From Psococerastis gibbosa (lineage: Eukaryota; Arthropoda; Insecta; Psocodea; Psocidae): a stretch of DNA of 64,000 bases. The notes under the pieces are model-generated. The model made no database searches and had not been told where the DNA came from. It saw nothing but the letters and a program-made list of their open reading frames with translations. The DNA is taken from positions 11,092,855 to 11,156,854 of the forward strand of contig OZ020491.1 in assembly GCA_963971405.1 (NCBI GenBank), written 5' to 3'. Below, piece by piece: positions 1 through 10,536 of the stretch. Numbering within the stretch: the stretch's first letter is position 1; each line of letters starts with the position of its first letter. Both the position numbers and the translations under genes were made by a program.

Positions 1-320
1 CGTAGTCGTCTTAATGCCATATTTTCTAACGAGTACCAGCTGATCGTGATAAATCGCATCATCTCCGCACTGAAAGTTAAAATGTTCTCTCAATAATGCA
101 TGTATTGACAACACCATATATTATTATTGTAATTATATATGACAAGCAGCACACGAACACCGAGGGAAGATGAATTGACAATGTATGGGTACGTTATAAT
201 TCACACGGATTGCAACAATTGCGTAAACTGCATTTTCCGTGGTAATCCTACACCCGGAAGGACCAATGTTGCTAATGAGATTCCAATGATGACACCTACG
301 TTACCTACGTTAAGTCAGAA

Positions 321-518
321 CAAGTAGAGTAGTGGTATAGACTCCGACTTTCACCCGAAGGGTTGTTGGTTCAAGTCCCACACTTGCTACATTTTCAGGC
401 CATGCTTCAGAGGGCATTTAAAGCAGGCTTTCGTGGTTGAGTTAAGAGAGGGCTTTATAGCCCTAACTCCGCTAGGTTGGCTTAGTAATAGAACAAAAAG
501 TTAATAGTTATTTATTAT
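321..518 (+). mobile_element. SINE family A, copy 1
   Basis: tRNA-like head (GTAGAGTAGTGGTATAGAC, then a B-box-like GGTTCAAGTCC), a conserved body ending CTAACTCCGCTAGGTTGGCT, and a tail AATAGAACAAAAAGT followed by ATTTATT repeats. It shares these blocks with seven other copies here on both strands. The tRNA-derived Pol III promoter marks it as a SINE. Confidence 0.8.
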
Positions 519-1567
519 AGTAACAGCTTGGCCGGGAACAAGTGAAAAGAATCGGCTCGAGTTTACTCCAACATTATTTCCTATTTCTCAAATTAGGTAC
601 CGAATAAATAATATCATTATATTTTTTGAAAATAATTTCGGTTACCTAAAAATAATAGGGTTAAATTTCGGTGGCCTCAAAATGCCCTAACCCACTGAAT
701 TGATCGAGCCCCTACACCTCCATATCATTTGCTTGTGGAAGCAGGGGACCAATAGAAAAACGCCATATTTAGGTCTTAAACTTTCGCGCCAAATGAAACT
801 CAATAGTTTTCTTATGGTACCTAACCCAATATTTTTAAAACTAAAAAAAATGTGTCTTCATTAAATATTTAGGCTGTCTATCGAATAATTTCAATCATCC
901 AAAACAGTAACTGTACTTTATGAAATATCAAATGTAGCAAATGCAAGATTAAATTATAGGCAATAATAAGGGCAACAAAAAGGAATTTTCGCTTAATTTT
1001 TAAATAAAATACATGATACCCCCTGCTATGAAGCCTAAATATGGCGGATATTTGGGTTTTCCAGAAATATAGCAAACAAACTTTCATTTAAAAATTGTAA
1101 GAAATAAACTCCTCACAATTTTTCATAAAACTGTTTTAATAAAACTATTATATAAACTCATTATAGTGTATTTCATTAGAGGTTCTTTGAAATTGATCGA
1201 TGGTACACAGGCCTTAACCAGGATTTACTTTCGGGGAAGGCTGCGATCCTATAGTATGTAGTGAATTGTTGCACATTGTCGGTCTGTCTGTTCATAAATC
1301 TGTAGGCAAACTACTTGATGGATATTGATTACAAAAATCATGTCCCAGAACACTTTTTTTTTAGATTTTATGGATAATCCAAGCCCCCAATTTATTGTAC
1401 ATACTACATACCTTTTGTATACCATACCATTATTATTGCGTTGTAGTACTGTATATTATTGGTCTACCCATTTTAGACTATACATTGGTCCCATTCGCTT
1501 TACGATCGGGAAAATCTATGGGCAGCTGATATTTAAGCATGGGGCAATTAAAATGAAAATAAAATGA
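519..1567 (+). other. AT-rich stretch without genes
   Basis: A weak reverse fragment of family C ends (GAATCGGCTCGAGTTTACTC near 547) is the only structure noted. Confidence 0.4.
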
Positions 1568-1803
1568 AAGCGAATTCACGCTCAAATGCATTGCGTGCCC
1601 TGCCATTATTGCTGCGTGGGAATATGTTGGTCTGACCTATGTAGAATTTACGTCACCTTCAGTGACGTCAGGTGGACGACTCCCCCCCCCCCCCCGTGAT
1701 ATCCGAAATTTAACCATAGGAAAATTATTTCACATGAAATCATTTTCTCTCTTCTAATCGATAAATTGGAAAGCATGTTCGAGTAAACTCGGACCGGTTC
1801 TTT
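1568..1803 (+). repeat. Family C, 3' fragment
   Basis: Matches only the last 240 bp: ATTCACGCTCAAATGCATTG, the C-tract, and the end block AAACTCGGACCGGTTCTTTA. Confidence 0.75.
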
Positions 1804-1825
1804 ACCATGGAGCTATTTTTATTTT

Positions 1826-2006
1826 TTATTTTTTATAAAAGATTAAATTGCATACAAACAATTTAATGAATGTATCCGACTAACCTCTTCAATCGCCTCA
1901 CTAAGTCACCTTACAGGTACTTGTGTCGAGTTACGACACGTCTCCGACCGCAAGGAGTGTAGAGACTCGCACAAGTAGAAGCACGCTACCACCTTGCCAC
2001 CGAAGT
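1826..2006 (-). repeat. Dispersed repeat family B, copy 1
   Basis: Shared blocks are CTTCGGTGGCAAGGTGGTAG, GTGCTTGTACTTGTG, a GACGTGTCGTAACTCGACAC palindrome-like block and a tail AATTGTTTGCATGC. Length and A-rich 3' end suggest a SINE, but no clean B-box is seen. Confidence 0.7.
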
Positions 2007-2292
2007 ACCTACCTTAATTGATATATATATATGAAAGCATGTACGTGTTCACTTGTACCGGTTCTTTGATTTAAGAAGATGTTCTAGTAACCCAAATGTC
2101 AAGCAAAATGTGGGAGCATGAATGATGATTAATTAGGGTGTAGCCCATGATAGCACGCAAAAAGCTGCTGAGGGGGCTCTGAAAACTTGAGTGAGTATTG
2201 TCAATAGCCCACGCCAAATCCTTGACATGACCTGCACTCTGACACTCGGTGACTCATTATGTGCTCGATATCTCTCTCTTAAGGTTACAATC

Positions 2293-2580
2293 TTAGCGAT
2301 TGGTTGGCAGCAACTCCCTGCATATCGTCCTCCAGTTTACTCGGTCCTCGATCTTCCTCTTCAGTTCTTGATATGATATTGCTCCTGCGTCTTCTTTTAC
2401 TTGATCCATGAATTCCTTCTTCGGCCGTCCTCTTCGGTTATTTCCCTCTACTGTGCCCTCGATAATAGTGTGTACCAGATTTTCGTGCCTTAGCAAATGC
2501 CCCATCCATTTCGCTCTCCTGATTCGTATCTGGGCTACTAACTGTCTTTCTTCCCCGATAGCGTCTAGCTCGATATACAT
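2293..2580 (-). pseudogene. Non-LTR retrotransposon reverse transcriptase, C-terminal end
   Basis: 95 residues include AKWMGHLLRHENLVHTIIEG, RRGRPKKEFMDQV and AISYQELKRK, the usual end of a LINE ORF2 after the RT thumb. The N-terminal RT and endonuclease are absent, as expected from 5' truncation. Confidence 0.82.
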
Positions 2581-2617
2581 TCAGCCAAATTAATAAAATT
2601 ATACTTATGGGTTAATT

Positions 2618-2672
2618 GGAAGAGTGGGCCGAAAGGCCCAAAATTCGCCCATATGGAAAATAACGACAATGT
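2618..2672 (+). repeat. Short dispersed repeat with GGGCCGAAAGGCCC hairpin
   Basis: AGAGTGGGCCGAAAGGCCCA and AAATTCGCCCAT recur at 22010-22062. It is the remnant of a larger unit not otherwise seen here. Confidence 0.5.
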
Positions 2673-2716
2673 TCTTTTTTCTTTCTTTCTTTCTTCTTAT
2701 AATATATACTATTCGA

Positions 2717-2804
2717 CTTCGACGGCAAGGTGGCATGCTTGTACTTGTGCAAGTCTCTACAAGCCAATGAGATCGGCGACGTGTCGTAACTCGACACAAG
2801 CACC
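2717..2804 (+). repeat. Family B, copy 2 (5' half)
   Basis: Matches the first half of family B, then is joined directly to SINE A copy 2. Confidence 0.65.
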
Positions 2805-2812
2805 TATAAGAA

Positions 2813-3007
2813 CATGTAGAGTAGTGGTATAGACTCCGACTTTCACCCGAAAGGTTGTTGAGGTTCCTCACTTGCCAAATTTTCTGGCCATGCTTCGTAA
2901 GGCATGTAAAGCAGGCGGTCCCGGGTTCTAGTTAAGCGTATGAGAGCCCTAACTCCGCTAGATTGGCTTAGTAATAGAACAGAAAAGTAAATATTTATTT
3001 ATTTATA
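2813..3007 (+). mobile_element. SINE family A, copy 2
   Basis: Same head, body and tail as copy 1, but the B-box is eroded. It abuts a truncated family B repeat (2717-2804) with no gap, so one probably inserted in the other. Confidence 0.8.
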
Positions 3008-3401
3008 TTGATAATTTATACTTCACTTAAGCCTACTTACTACTAATAAATAAGTAATAATGCTTGACAATTTTTGAAAACCAGGTTTAATGCATTATTT
3101 TTATTTATTTTAATTATTTTATAAAATAATAAATACGGTATATATAATATATAAATAGAGACCTTGAAATAATTTTAATTTTAATTAGTTTTTTTTATAT
3201 TAAAAACGCTATTTAGTAGGGGGGAAATATAACCACCAATTTAAGTTTGATGGATAAAAATGGGGTCACGTGACTCCAGAATGTGACGTCATTTGAGTTG
3301 GGGAACTACAAGTAGCAGTGAATTGATATAGTAACGTTAACGTGGCGTCATTTTCTTGTCACCAATATCTACTGACGTTTTAGCTCTTGTAATCCAAAGT
3401 T

Positions 3402-4368
3402 ACAAGAACAAGACAGGCTAGGAGGAGTCAAGATATAAATTACCACAATAAAGGCTGTCTGTTACATAGTCAATGATTTGCCGCTACCTCTACTTTACTT
3501 AATGTCTTAGCTTTGTACAATATGACGTGCGATATTGTAAATAAAGACATAATACTCAATCTTTTAAGTTTCTTTGTCACTTTTTTAGGGCGGGTTGGGG
3601 AATTTTTCCGGTAATGTATTCTTAGATCCCCCAGTAGGGGTTAATAATCTTGTCGGCAATATTTCTTCTTTCTTGTAGAATTTGCCGTTTCTGTCATTTC
3701 TTCTCCACTACGGTATAATAAATAATAATAAATAATTGAAGAAGTTGTGACAGGTGGCACCTGAAATTAAAAAAATCGCTTTTGCCTCTGGCCGATCAGT
3801 TGTTGTTATCACATAAAGTATAACTATAAAGTACACTAGAACTCGCCGACCCTGCTACCGCCATTACAAAATTCTATTCTATTCCTAAAAAACCTAGAGA
3901 GTGGAACAAAAGAGTTAAACGCAAACTAAGTGAAATAATACTCAGAAATCAGGTCAGACAGAATAAATATAGGCAAATTGTGAACACAAATGAATCGGGT
4001 TAATTGCTGTAGCCAATTAACTTAAAACCGCCCTAAAAGAGGATAGAGACCGTTTAACTATTTTCCCATTCTCTAGTTTTTTTTTAGTGAAAAGTGACCA
4101 AGAAACTTTAAAGTTTGAGTAGGTATTATACATTATGTTTTTAGTTTAGTTATAATTGTATTTTATTGCATTGTACTGTGTGTTTCAATATAATTATTCA
4201 TTTCATTTCATTTCATTTCCAATATTGGCAATATCGTAAGTCATATTATTGTACAAAGCGTACCTGCTTACATCAAGCAATGTAAAGGTAGCCGCAAATC
4301 ATTTACTATGTAGCAGACAGCCTTTATTGTGATAATTTCAATCTTGACTCCTCCTAGCCTGTCTTGTA
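3402..4368. repeat. Fold-back element, about 970 bp
   Basis: Arms 3402-3590 and 4086-4368 are imperfect inverted repeats sharing AAGACAGGCTAGGAGGAGTC, AATAAAGGCTGTCTG and GATTTGCCGCTACCT blocks. The spacer is about 495 bp with no ORF. An ATTTC microsatellite expands the right arm. Confidence 0.75.
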
Positions 4369-4655
4369 CTTGGTATATTTGGGCGTAGCTCCTGTCTAGA
4401 ATCTAGATTGTATGGTAATTTGTTAGGAAACATTACAAGATCGGAGACAGACAGGCATGATGATGCTTCCTCCTATTTCACAACAATCAATTTTAAATAT
4501 AGGAATTAATTTTAATTAAATGTCGAAGGTACAATTCCAGCACTTCTCTTTTTCGTTTAGAAATTTCTCATATTACTAAAGGCGCTATTTTATTTCATCA
4601 ACCCTTTCCCGTGTAGGTGTTACTCCAAATTCTACCAAATTCTACGAAATTCGAC

Positions 4656-4828
4656 ATCGATGGCAAGGTGGTAGCGTGCTTGTACTTGTGAGAGTGCGAG
4701 ACACCTTACGATCAGTGGATCAGATACGTATCGTAACTCAACATGGGTACTAACCTATACAGAGGTGACTGAAGAGGTCAATACATTCATTGAATTGTTT
4801 GCATGCGTTTAACGTTTAAAAAAAAAAA
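4656..4828 (+). repeat. Family B, copy 3
   Basis: Near full length, ending in a poly-A run. Confidence 0.7.
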
Positions 4829-4999
4829 GTAACTAAAAAAATTAAAAAATACCCACGAAATTTGTAAATTTTGTACTTTAAAACTTTATAATTTTAAATT
4901 TTAAATACTCATACTGATGACATAGATTCATGTCACGATGACTATTCTAGGGAAAATGTAGTGGTTTCCCGTTGCCTTCTGCATCCTTATGGCGTTGAG

Positions 5000-5150
5000 C
5001 AAGGCCGTGCCCAGGTTTTGATTTCGGGGGGGGGGGGGTCCAAATAATTTTTTTACGTAATTTATTAATGAATTAATGGATAAATTCTTCAAACCATACA
5101 GGTTTACATACAAAAATTTATTTCGGGGATCCGGACCCCATGGACCACCA
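5000..5150. mobile_element. hAT-like MITE, right end missing
   Basis: Starts CAAGGCCGTGCCCAGG and matches the 59519 element through CCGGACCCCATGGA, then stops before the right TIR. Confidence 0.7.
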
Positions 5151-5265
5151 AATAGAAACAATAAGAAGTCCTTATTTATTTATTTACATGATCGGCCAGA
5201 GCCGAAAGGGATTTTTTGAGGTTTGGATCCGTTCCGTTTTTCATTTCCATCTATGATCTATGATC

Positions 5266-5613
5266 TCAATGATGCCTACGTTCATATATGATATTATGAC
5301 ATCCCTGAACCAAAAGAACATTCCTCCAGACACTGGGTTGTGCACCTAATCCCCTAAGTCTGTAAGAAATTCTTCTATTTCGTTCCAACTCGCCTGGAAC
5401 TGCCCCGTTGAAGTGCGGCTGCAAGTGCATCGCCCTGTACCTGGACAGCACGCCTCCAGGCGCGCCGTCCCCAGTTCTCCAGTCCCCCAGCTTCCAGTTA
5501 CTGTCAGTCGGCTGGAAGCCGGGATCGCGAGGGTTTGCTGTAAGAAATAGTGCGCCAAGTGTTGCTGTCCTTCCTCGGGACATCGCGCGCCAACTATTTT
5601 GGATTAACATCAA
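5266..5613 (-). other. GC-rich island with a 115-codon open frame, no function assigned
   Basis: Composition stands out from the AT-rich surroundings. The frame (NPRDPGFQPTDSNWKLGDWR ...) has no motif I recognise, and a second minus-strand frame is also open, as GC-rich DNA allows. Coding status is doubtful. Confidence 0.2.
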
Positions 5614-6797
5614 GCTGTGTTTTTCAGGTATTTATTTCAAGTTAACGTAGGGTATAATTTTTCCAGTCTATAGGAAATAATACAATTTTAGTACCGTATC
5701 TAGGCATGAATTCAGAAAGCAGGAGTTGAGATCAAGGCCTTATTTTGGAGATGATGGTACCTATGTGCAATGTGCATTCATTTAGAAATAAAATACTGGT
5801 CGGCCTATGCATACAAGTACGCATGCATGGCACTAATTGACAGGTATGAAAAATTGCCACTCGATAAGACATTTTATTATGAATATACTTATTAGGCTAT
5901 TTGTAACTGCAAAGGCTTTCACAGCTCGAGTCGGATGAAGAAGAAAAATCCGGGCTGATGGGCCGTGGTCGATCTGAAAGTGAAATGCCAAACGTTTCGT
6001 TAACAGCTGCCATGGCCCCCTTAAAATGAAAAGATGGACTGGCCAACTGTTTCTGACCAGCGTATGAATGAAGTTTAGTTTAATTTTGATGATTTCGTTG
6101 CAATGTCGTCTTATTCCGCAAAAAGTCGGTTTTAAAACTAAATTTTAACATAAATTGTGAATGAAGATGCTTAACCCCAAGCCAGCTAAGGTCCGACCCC
6201 ACCACGCTTAGACAAGTTTTCGTGAGGAGGAGTAGTGCACCGCTATGCATTAGGACATAACAATAAACACGGTAAAGAATTCTAAATTCAGTTGTGCAGT
6301 AAGGCGGCACCCCCATATTCCAATGCATGGCAGTGCGCCGGTACTCCCCACAAAAACTTTTCTATGTATGCTTGGATGTTTTTTGTTAATGTAAAAAATT
6401 CTAAGAAAACAACTAATCAAGCAAGACTGTGCTGAATTAAATTGACCTACCACCATGGGGGGTTGCACTGTGAGGATGTATCATGCTTACAATTCATGTT
6501 GACAGTGATAAATATTTATTATAGCCTAATTTAGTGCCGGTTTAATTCTATTAAAAAAATTAAAAGTCCATTAAATAAAAGGCTGCACATTAAATTTAGT
6601 CCAAACGTTGTACATTGAACCTAATTGCGCCTAATTGCATAGTCCGTGGTCAGGTCCATTCATATTCCCGGACAGAAGGACTATAATTGGTTAATTTGTA
6701 ATATGAGAAGGTACCCATAACAATATCTTTAGTATAACCCATGGCTACAGTCGGTAACTCTAATTAATATAGGCTATGGACCAGGAGCAAATGATCA

Positions 6798-6862
6798 GGA
6801 ATAGTTCAGTTGGTAGAGAACTGAACTTTGAGACGGAAGGTCAGGGTTCGAGACAACACTTA
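6798..6862 (+). repeat. tRNA-derived SINE head
   Basis: Box A TAGTTCAGTTGG is perfect and is followed at the right distance by GGTTCGAGAC. The acceptor ends do not pair. The sequence after it (to about 7000) has no recognisable body match elsewhere in the window. Confidence 0.5.
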
Positions 6863-7189
6863 GGAAGAAAAATATTCCGCCTGACCTGGGTCCATCCCTG
6901 CCCTACTTTTACCGGTGGGGGAAAACACGGCTGCTGGGCATGCTGCTGACCGCAAAATCGCAAACAGAGCCGTGGTCGAGGAGATGTTCCTCTATCAGTC
7001 ATCAGGGTTGTCGCTCTACTGTTTCTTTTTTTGTCCGACTGGGGGCTGATGAGGGGGGGGGGGAGGGGGTTTATACCTGGAATATAACCGCCAATAGAAC
7101 TAAAAACTGCGAGTGGAAAGGATGTTAATAATGAGCATCTATGGACCATGGACCCCTTTACGAAAATAGAGAGTGGCAATGGTGTAGTA

Positions 7190-7703
7190 TTATTTAACCA
7201 GCCAATAACCAAGCCATGTGGGTGTAGAAGGGAACGAGAAAGCCGACGAACTGGCAAAAAAACGGCACAACCCTCCAGCAACCATCCTGCGCTCAATTCA
7301 ACTCCTCTGCTAAATCCGCCATCAGGGAGAATATAAAAGCATGGATCCAGAGGCAGAATATTGAAGCCAGTGCAGGAAAGACCTGGTCGAAGCTAATCAA
7401 AAATCCAATCCAAGTCTACCCAGGTCCATCAGTGTTGCGGCGCGGCGTTCAGGACCACGACGGGCCATGACTACCTCGCTGCACTCCTCAACCGCATTGG
7501 AGTCCGCGATTCCTGCGCTTGCAACCTATGTCGCCACCCCCGGATGGACGCTGAACACCTCGCGTCGTGCCCGGCGATCGACCACACGCCGACAAATGAA
7601 GACGAGTTCGAAAAGATCGCACGTCGCTACTGGTCAGCGCGTCACCAAATGGCCGACATGCCAAGGGTGGGCGTTGGCTAGTAAGTAAGTAAGTAAGTAA
7701 GTA
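7190..7703 (+). pseudogene. Non-LTR retrotransposon 3' end (RNase H remnant, zinc knuckle, GTAA tail)
   Basis: Residues HVGVEGNEKADELAKK are the end of an RNase H domain. After two frameshifts, GHDYLAALLNRIGVRDS then C-N-L-C, H and C residues (CNLCRHP...EHLASCP) form the terminal CCHC-like motif, ending at a TAG (7679-7681). The tail is GTAA repeats, 7681-7703. The element is 5' truncated and frame-broken. Confidence 0.82.
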
Positions 7704-7775
7704 TTATTTAACCAAGGGTTAGTTGTGTTAATAGTCACTGGAGGCATGGGCCGAGGAGCCCATTGTCAGGGGAAG

Positions 7776-8100
7776 CAGTGCCGGATTAACCCCTGGGGGG
7801 GGGGGTCGTGGGCACACGATATATGGGGGGTTGTGGGCACACGATATATGGGGGCCGTAGGCATAAGATATGTGGGGGCCGTGGGTGCAAAACTGCAAAC
7901 TCCTCTAAAATTTATAAATCTACCAGCATTGCAGCAAAAAAAAATAAAAAAATAAATCCCGCCAATTTCAAAGCTTTTAATTTTTTATATTTTTATCTCA
8001 AAAAATCTCTTATGTGGCCTATGTGGGGGCCGGAATTTTAGGCATTTTGGGGGGAGGCGTGGGCCTGTGCCCCAAGTGCCCATGGGTTAATCCGGGACTG
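7776..8100. mobile_element. hAT-like MITE (CAGTGCCGGATTAACCC TIR)
   Basis: Ends CAGTGCCGGATTAACCC and GGGTTAATCCGGGACTG. Flanks AGGGGAAG and ATGGGTAG agree at 6 of 8 positions, consistent with an aged 8-bp hAT duplication. Inside are a G-tract and short direct repeats (GGGCACACGATATATGGGGG type). No transposase is present. Confidence 0.7.
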
Positions 8101-9122
8101 ATGGGTAGGGAGCGAAGAGCGAATGTTTGATCTCTCCTATATGTACCTCTAGCCTTCCCTATATTTAATGATTACATTGCTACAAAGTTTCGTCAAACTG
8201 GAAACAAATGTATTCAAAGATGCGCGGTTGTGGACGGGTTGCTCCAGTTATAAGAAGGGCCCACTTATCACTTGCTTTACAGTACAATAATTGTTATTTT
8301 ATGCTTAGCGATTGTTACCTGATTCCTAAACGACTTCGTTCCATTCAAAATTTCTGGTTGTCCTTTCTGATTTTTGAAAGATAGGGCCAATTTGCCGAAT
8401 TATACCAAGGTCATTGTCTCCAAAGTGCAATAACCTCTAACCTAGGCTCAAGGCTTATATAATAGTCTACATTACTTTTATTTCTGTTTCTAAGAGGCAC
8501 CCCCAATCTGTTATTTTTTTAATGAAGTCACATTTCACAAAATATTTTTTATCGTAGTCATTTGTAGAGCCATCGTTAAAGGATTCAGTAAAATAAATAT
8601 TAATACATAATAATAAATATGTAATAACTTCTACAACATTACAATAGATCAACAACATATTAAAATAATTCGTGGTAGGGGGACCCCAAAGGATTAACCC
8701 GTTTTGGGGCCCCTATTAATTTATAACAGTTATTTAAAAAGCATCGATTGAATGGTGCCTCAGAAAAAATATTTTTTTAGTTATTTTTCCTGAAAATTTA
8801 GTATTTTTAATTTTTTTTACGCCCTGCGCCAAACTATCAAGCGGGATGTGTCCTAGTGGGTTTTGTTTACGTTAGTACCTGTTACAATGTGTACATATAG
8901 TTGGAGCAGATTTTGGGAAAAACATTTGTTTAGTCGTTTTTGGGGTATAAAACCCCCGAAAATGAAGTTATCCAAAAAAAAAACTATTAAAAAAAAAACC
9001 GTGGACAATATTTTTTTGAACTTACTGCCGAATTTGATAAAATTCTGAGAAGTAGTTTGGTCCCAAATACAGGCAGATAGACCTCCTCGTTATAACCGAA
9101 ATTAGAGGATATGGAAAAAACT

Positions 9123-9194
9123 AGGCTTGGCGGGATTCGAACCCACGATCTACGCCTAACCGGGGCGTCGTCTTAACCGCTGGACCACAAGCCC
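9123..9194 (-). tRNA. tRNA-like sequence (pseudo-tRNA), left arm
   Basis: Inverted copy of 9610-9682. Its anticodon stem (ACGCC with GGCGT) is fully paired, but the 3' acceptor strand has changed by one base (AAGCCT). It has the same C33 and formal GGT anticodon. Confidence 0.5.
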
Positions 9195-9609
9195 CGACAA
9201 GTCCAGTAATCGCCAAATCCTATACTTATTCTCAAATTGACATGATTCGTATTGCTAGACAGGTCAGCACAACTACACAACTATCTAACCGAACAGGTCT
9301 GTGAGCTTACTTAATTGCATAAAGGCAATGCTTTATTCAATACATTGTAGTATTATATGGTATATATAACACTGACATTAAATTATAACTTTGGTTGAGG
9401 AGGTGTTTAATTTAATTTAATGTCAGTGTTATATATACCATATAATAGGTACTTCAATGTATTGAATAAAGCATTGCCTTTATGCAATTAAGTAAGCTCA
9501 CAGACCTGTTCGGTTGGATAGTTGTGTATAGTTTTGCTAACCTGTCTAGCAATGCGAATCATGTCAATTTGAGAATAAGTATAGGATTTGGCGATTACTG
9601 GACGTGTCG

Positions 9610-9682
9610 GGGCTTGTGGTCCAGCGGTTAAGACGACACCCCGGTTAGGCGTAGATCGTGGGTTCGAATCCCGCCAAGCCCA
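9610..9682 (+). tRNA. tRNA-like sequence (pseudo-tRNA), right arm
   Basis: 73 nt fold as a cloverleaf: 7-bp acceptor (GGGCTTG with CAAGCCC), 3-bp D stem, anticodon stem with one mismatch, T arm GTGGG-TTCGAAT-CCCGC. Box A TGGTCCAGCGG and box B GGTTCGAATCC fit Pol III consensus. The anticodon loop CCGGTTA has C instead of U at position 33, and the formal anticodon GGT (Thr) is not normally used in eukaryotes. It is therefore more likely a SINE head or pseudo-tRNA than a working gene. Confidence 0.5.
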
Positions 9683-10350
9683 GTTTTTTCCATATCCTCT
9701 AATTTCGGTTATCACAAAGCTTTCCTTATACTAACGTATAAATAGGAAAGAGGAAAGGATCGAAGCTTTCACAGTCTCTTCTCATCCAAAAATTACGTTG
9801 GATGAAATATAATATGATATCCCCATAGCTCTTGCAGTTTGCAAGACTTAAAGTTGCGAATTACTAGTTCCGTGTCTAATGCACTTGCCATTTTCGCCCG
9901 GGAACATGACCAATACCATGTCTCTGAGGCCTATACCTTTTGTTATTTATTGCCAATAGATTACAGCGACCACATCATAGCTTTTTCATGGCGAAGAGTT
10001 TACTAGATGCAATCAGGGTTGATTTCATGCATAATTTGATGCGCACACTTGTATATTATATTTTCTTCGTCACAAATAATCCAGTTGCATCATACGAAGC
10101 GTATACTGTGCATTAAGCTCTGTCAATGTTCGGCATCAGTGAGCACTTTGATAATGTTTAGCCGTTTACAAACGGCATATAATTCTATTCATCATTAAAG
10201 ATTGCTTTATAAATACACAACCTGCCTACTGCACCTACAGTACCTGTATACCTTTCATCAGCGCTGCTCAAAACATCCTATTGTAATATCCTTTTGAGAG
10301 CTAACGTTTGTGATATGAGTCAGTCTATTTATTACGTAGGTACCTAAAGT

Positions 10351-10536
10351 CAATGACGGATCCACAGGGGGGTCATTACCCCCCCCCCCTAAATTAGTAA
10401 ATTCATAAGATAATAAAAAGGTTAAAAAAAAAGATTGAATAAAATTCAAATTTTCAACAAACAAATTACTTTTTAAACTTACATACAACTAGTGACCCCC
10501 GTCCTCCCCGTAAATTTTCGGCTGGATCCGCCCTTG
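10351..10536. mobile_element. hAT-like MITE with GGATCC subterminal motif
   Basis: Ends CAATGACGGATCCAC and GGCTGGATCCGCCCTTG. Flanks CCTAAAGT and CCCAAAGC match at 6 of 8. The interior is C-tract then AT-rich and closely resembles 46639-46814. Confidence 0.65.

Larger units (their letters stand above)
9092..9712. repeat. 620-bp near-perfect palindrome with tRNA-like sequence in both arms
   Basis: The left arm 9092-9384 is the reverse complement of 9414-9712 apart from a few changes and a small indel; the spacer is 29 bp. The outer part of each arm carries a complete tRNA-like sequence. It could fold into a single long hairpin. Confidence 0.9.
8690..9762 (-). repeat. Family C-related copy interrupted by a large palindrome
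   Basis: 8690-9091 is a diverged family C body, and 9713-9762 (ATCACAAAGCTTTCCTTATA...) is its terminal block. The 620-bp palindrome 9092-9712 lies between them, so the palindrome is either nested or replaced the missing part. Confidence 0.55.

Noticed and set aside
6841-7296. 151-codon minus-strand frame
   Set aside because: It overlaps a tRNA-derived head, a G-tract and the LINE remnant on the other strand; no protein motif.
9123-9682. Two functional tRNA-Thr genes
   Set aside because: Position 33 is C, the GGT anticodon is not normally used in eukaryotes, and the pair sits in a repeat palindrome.
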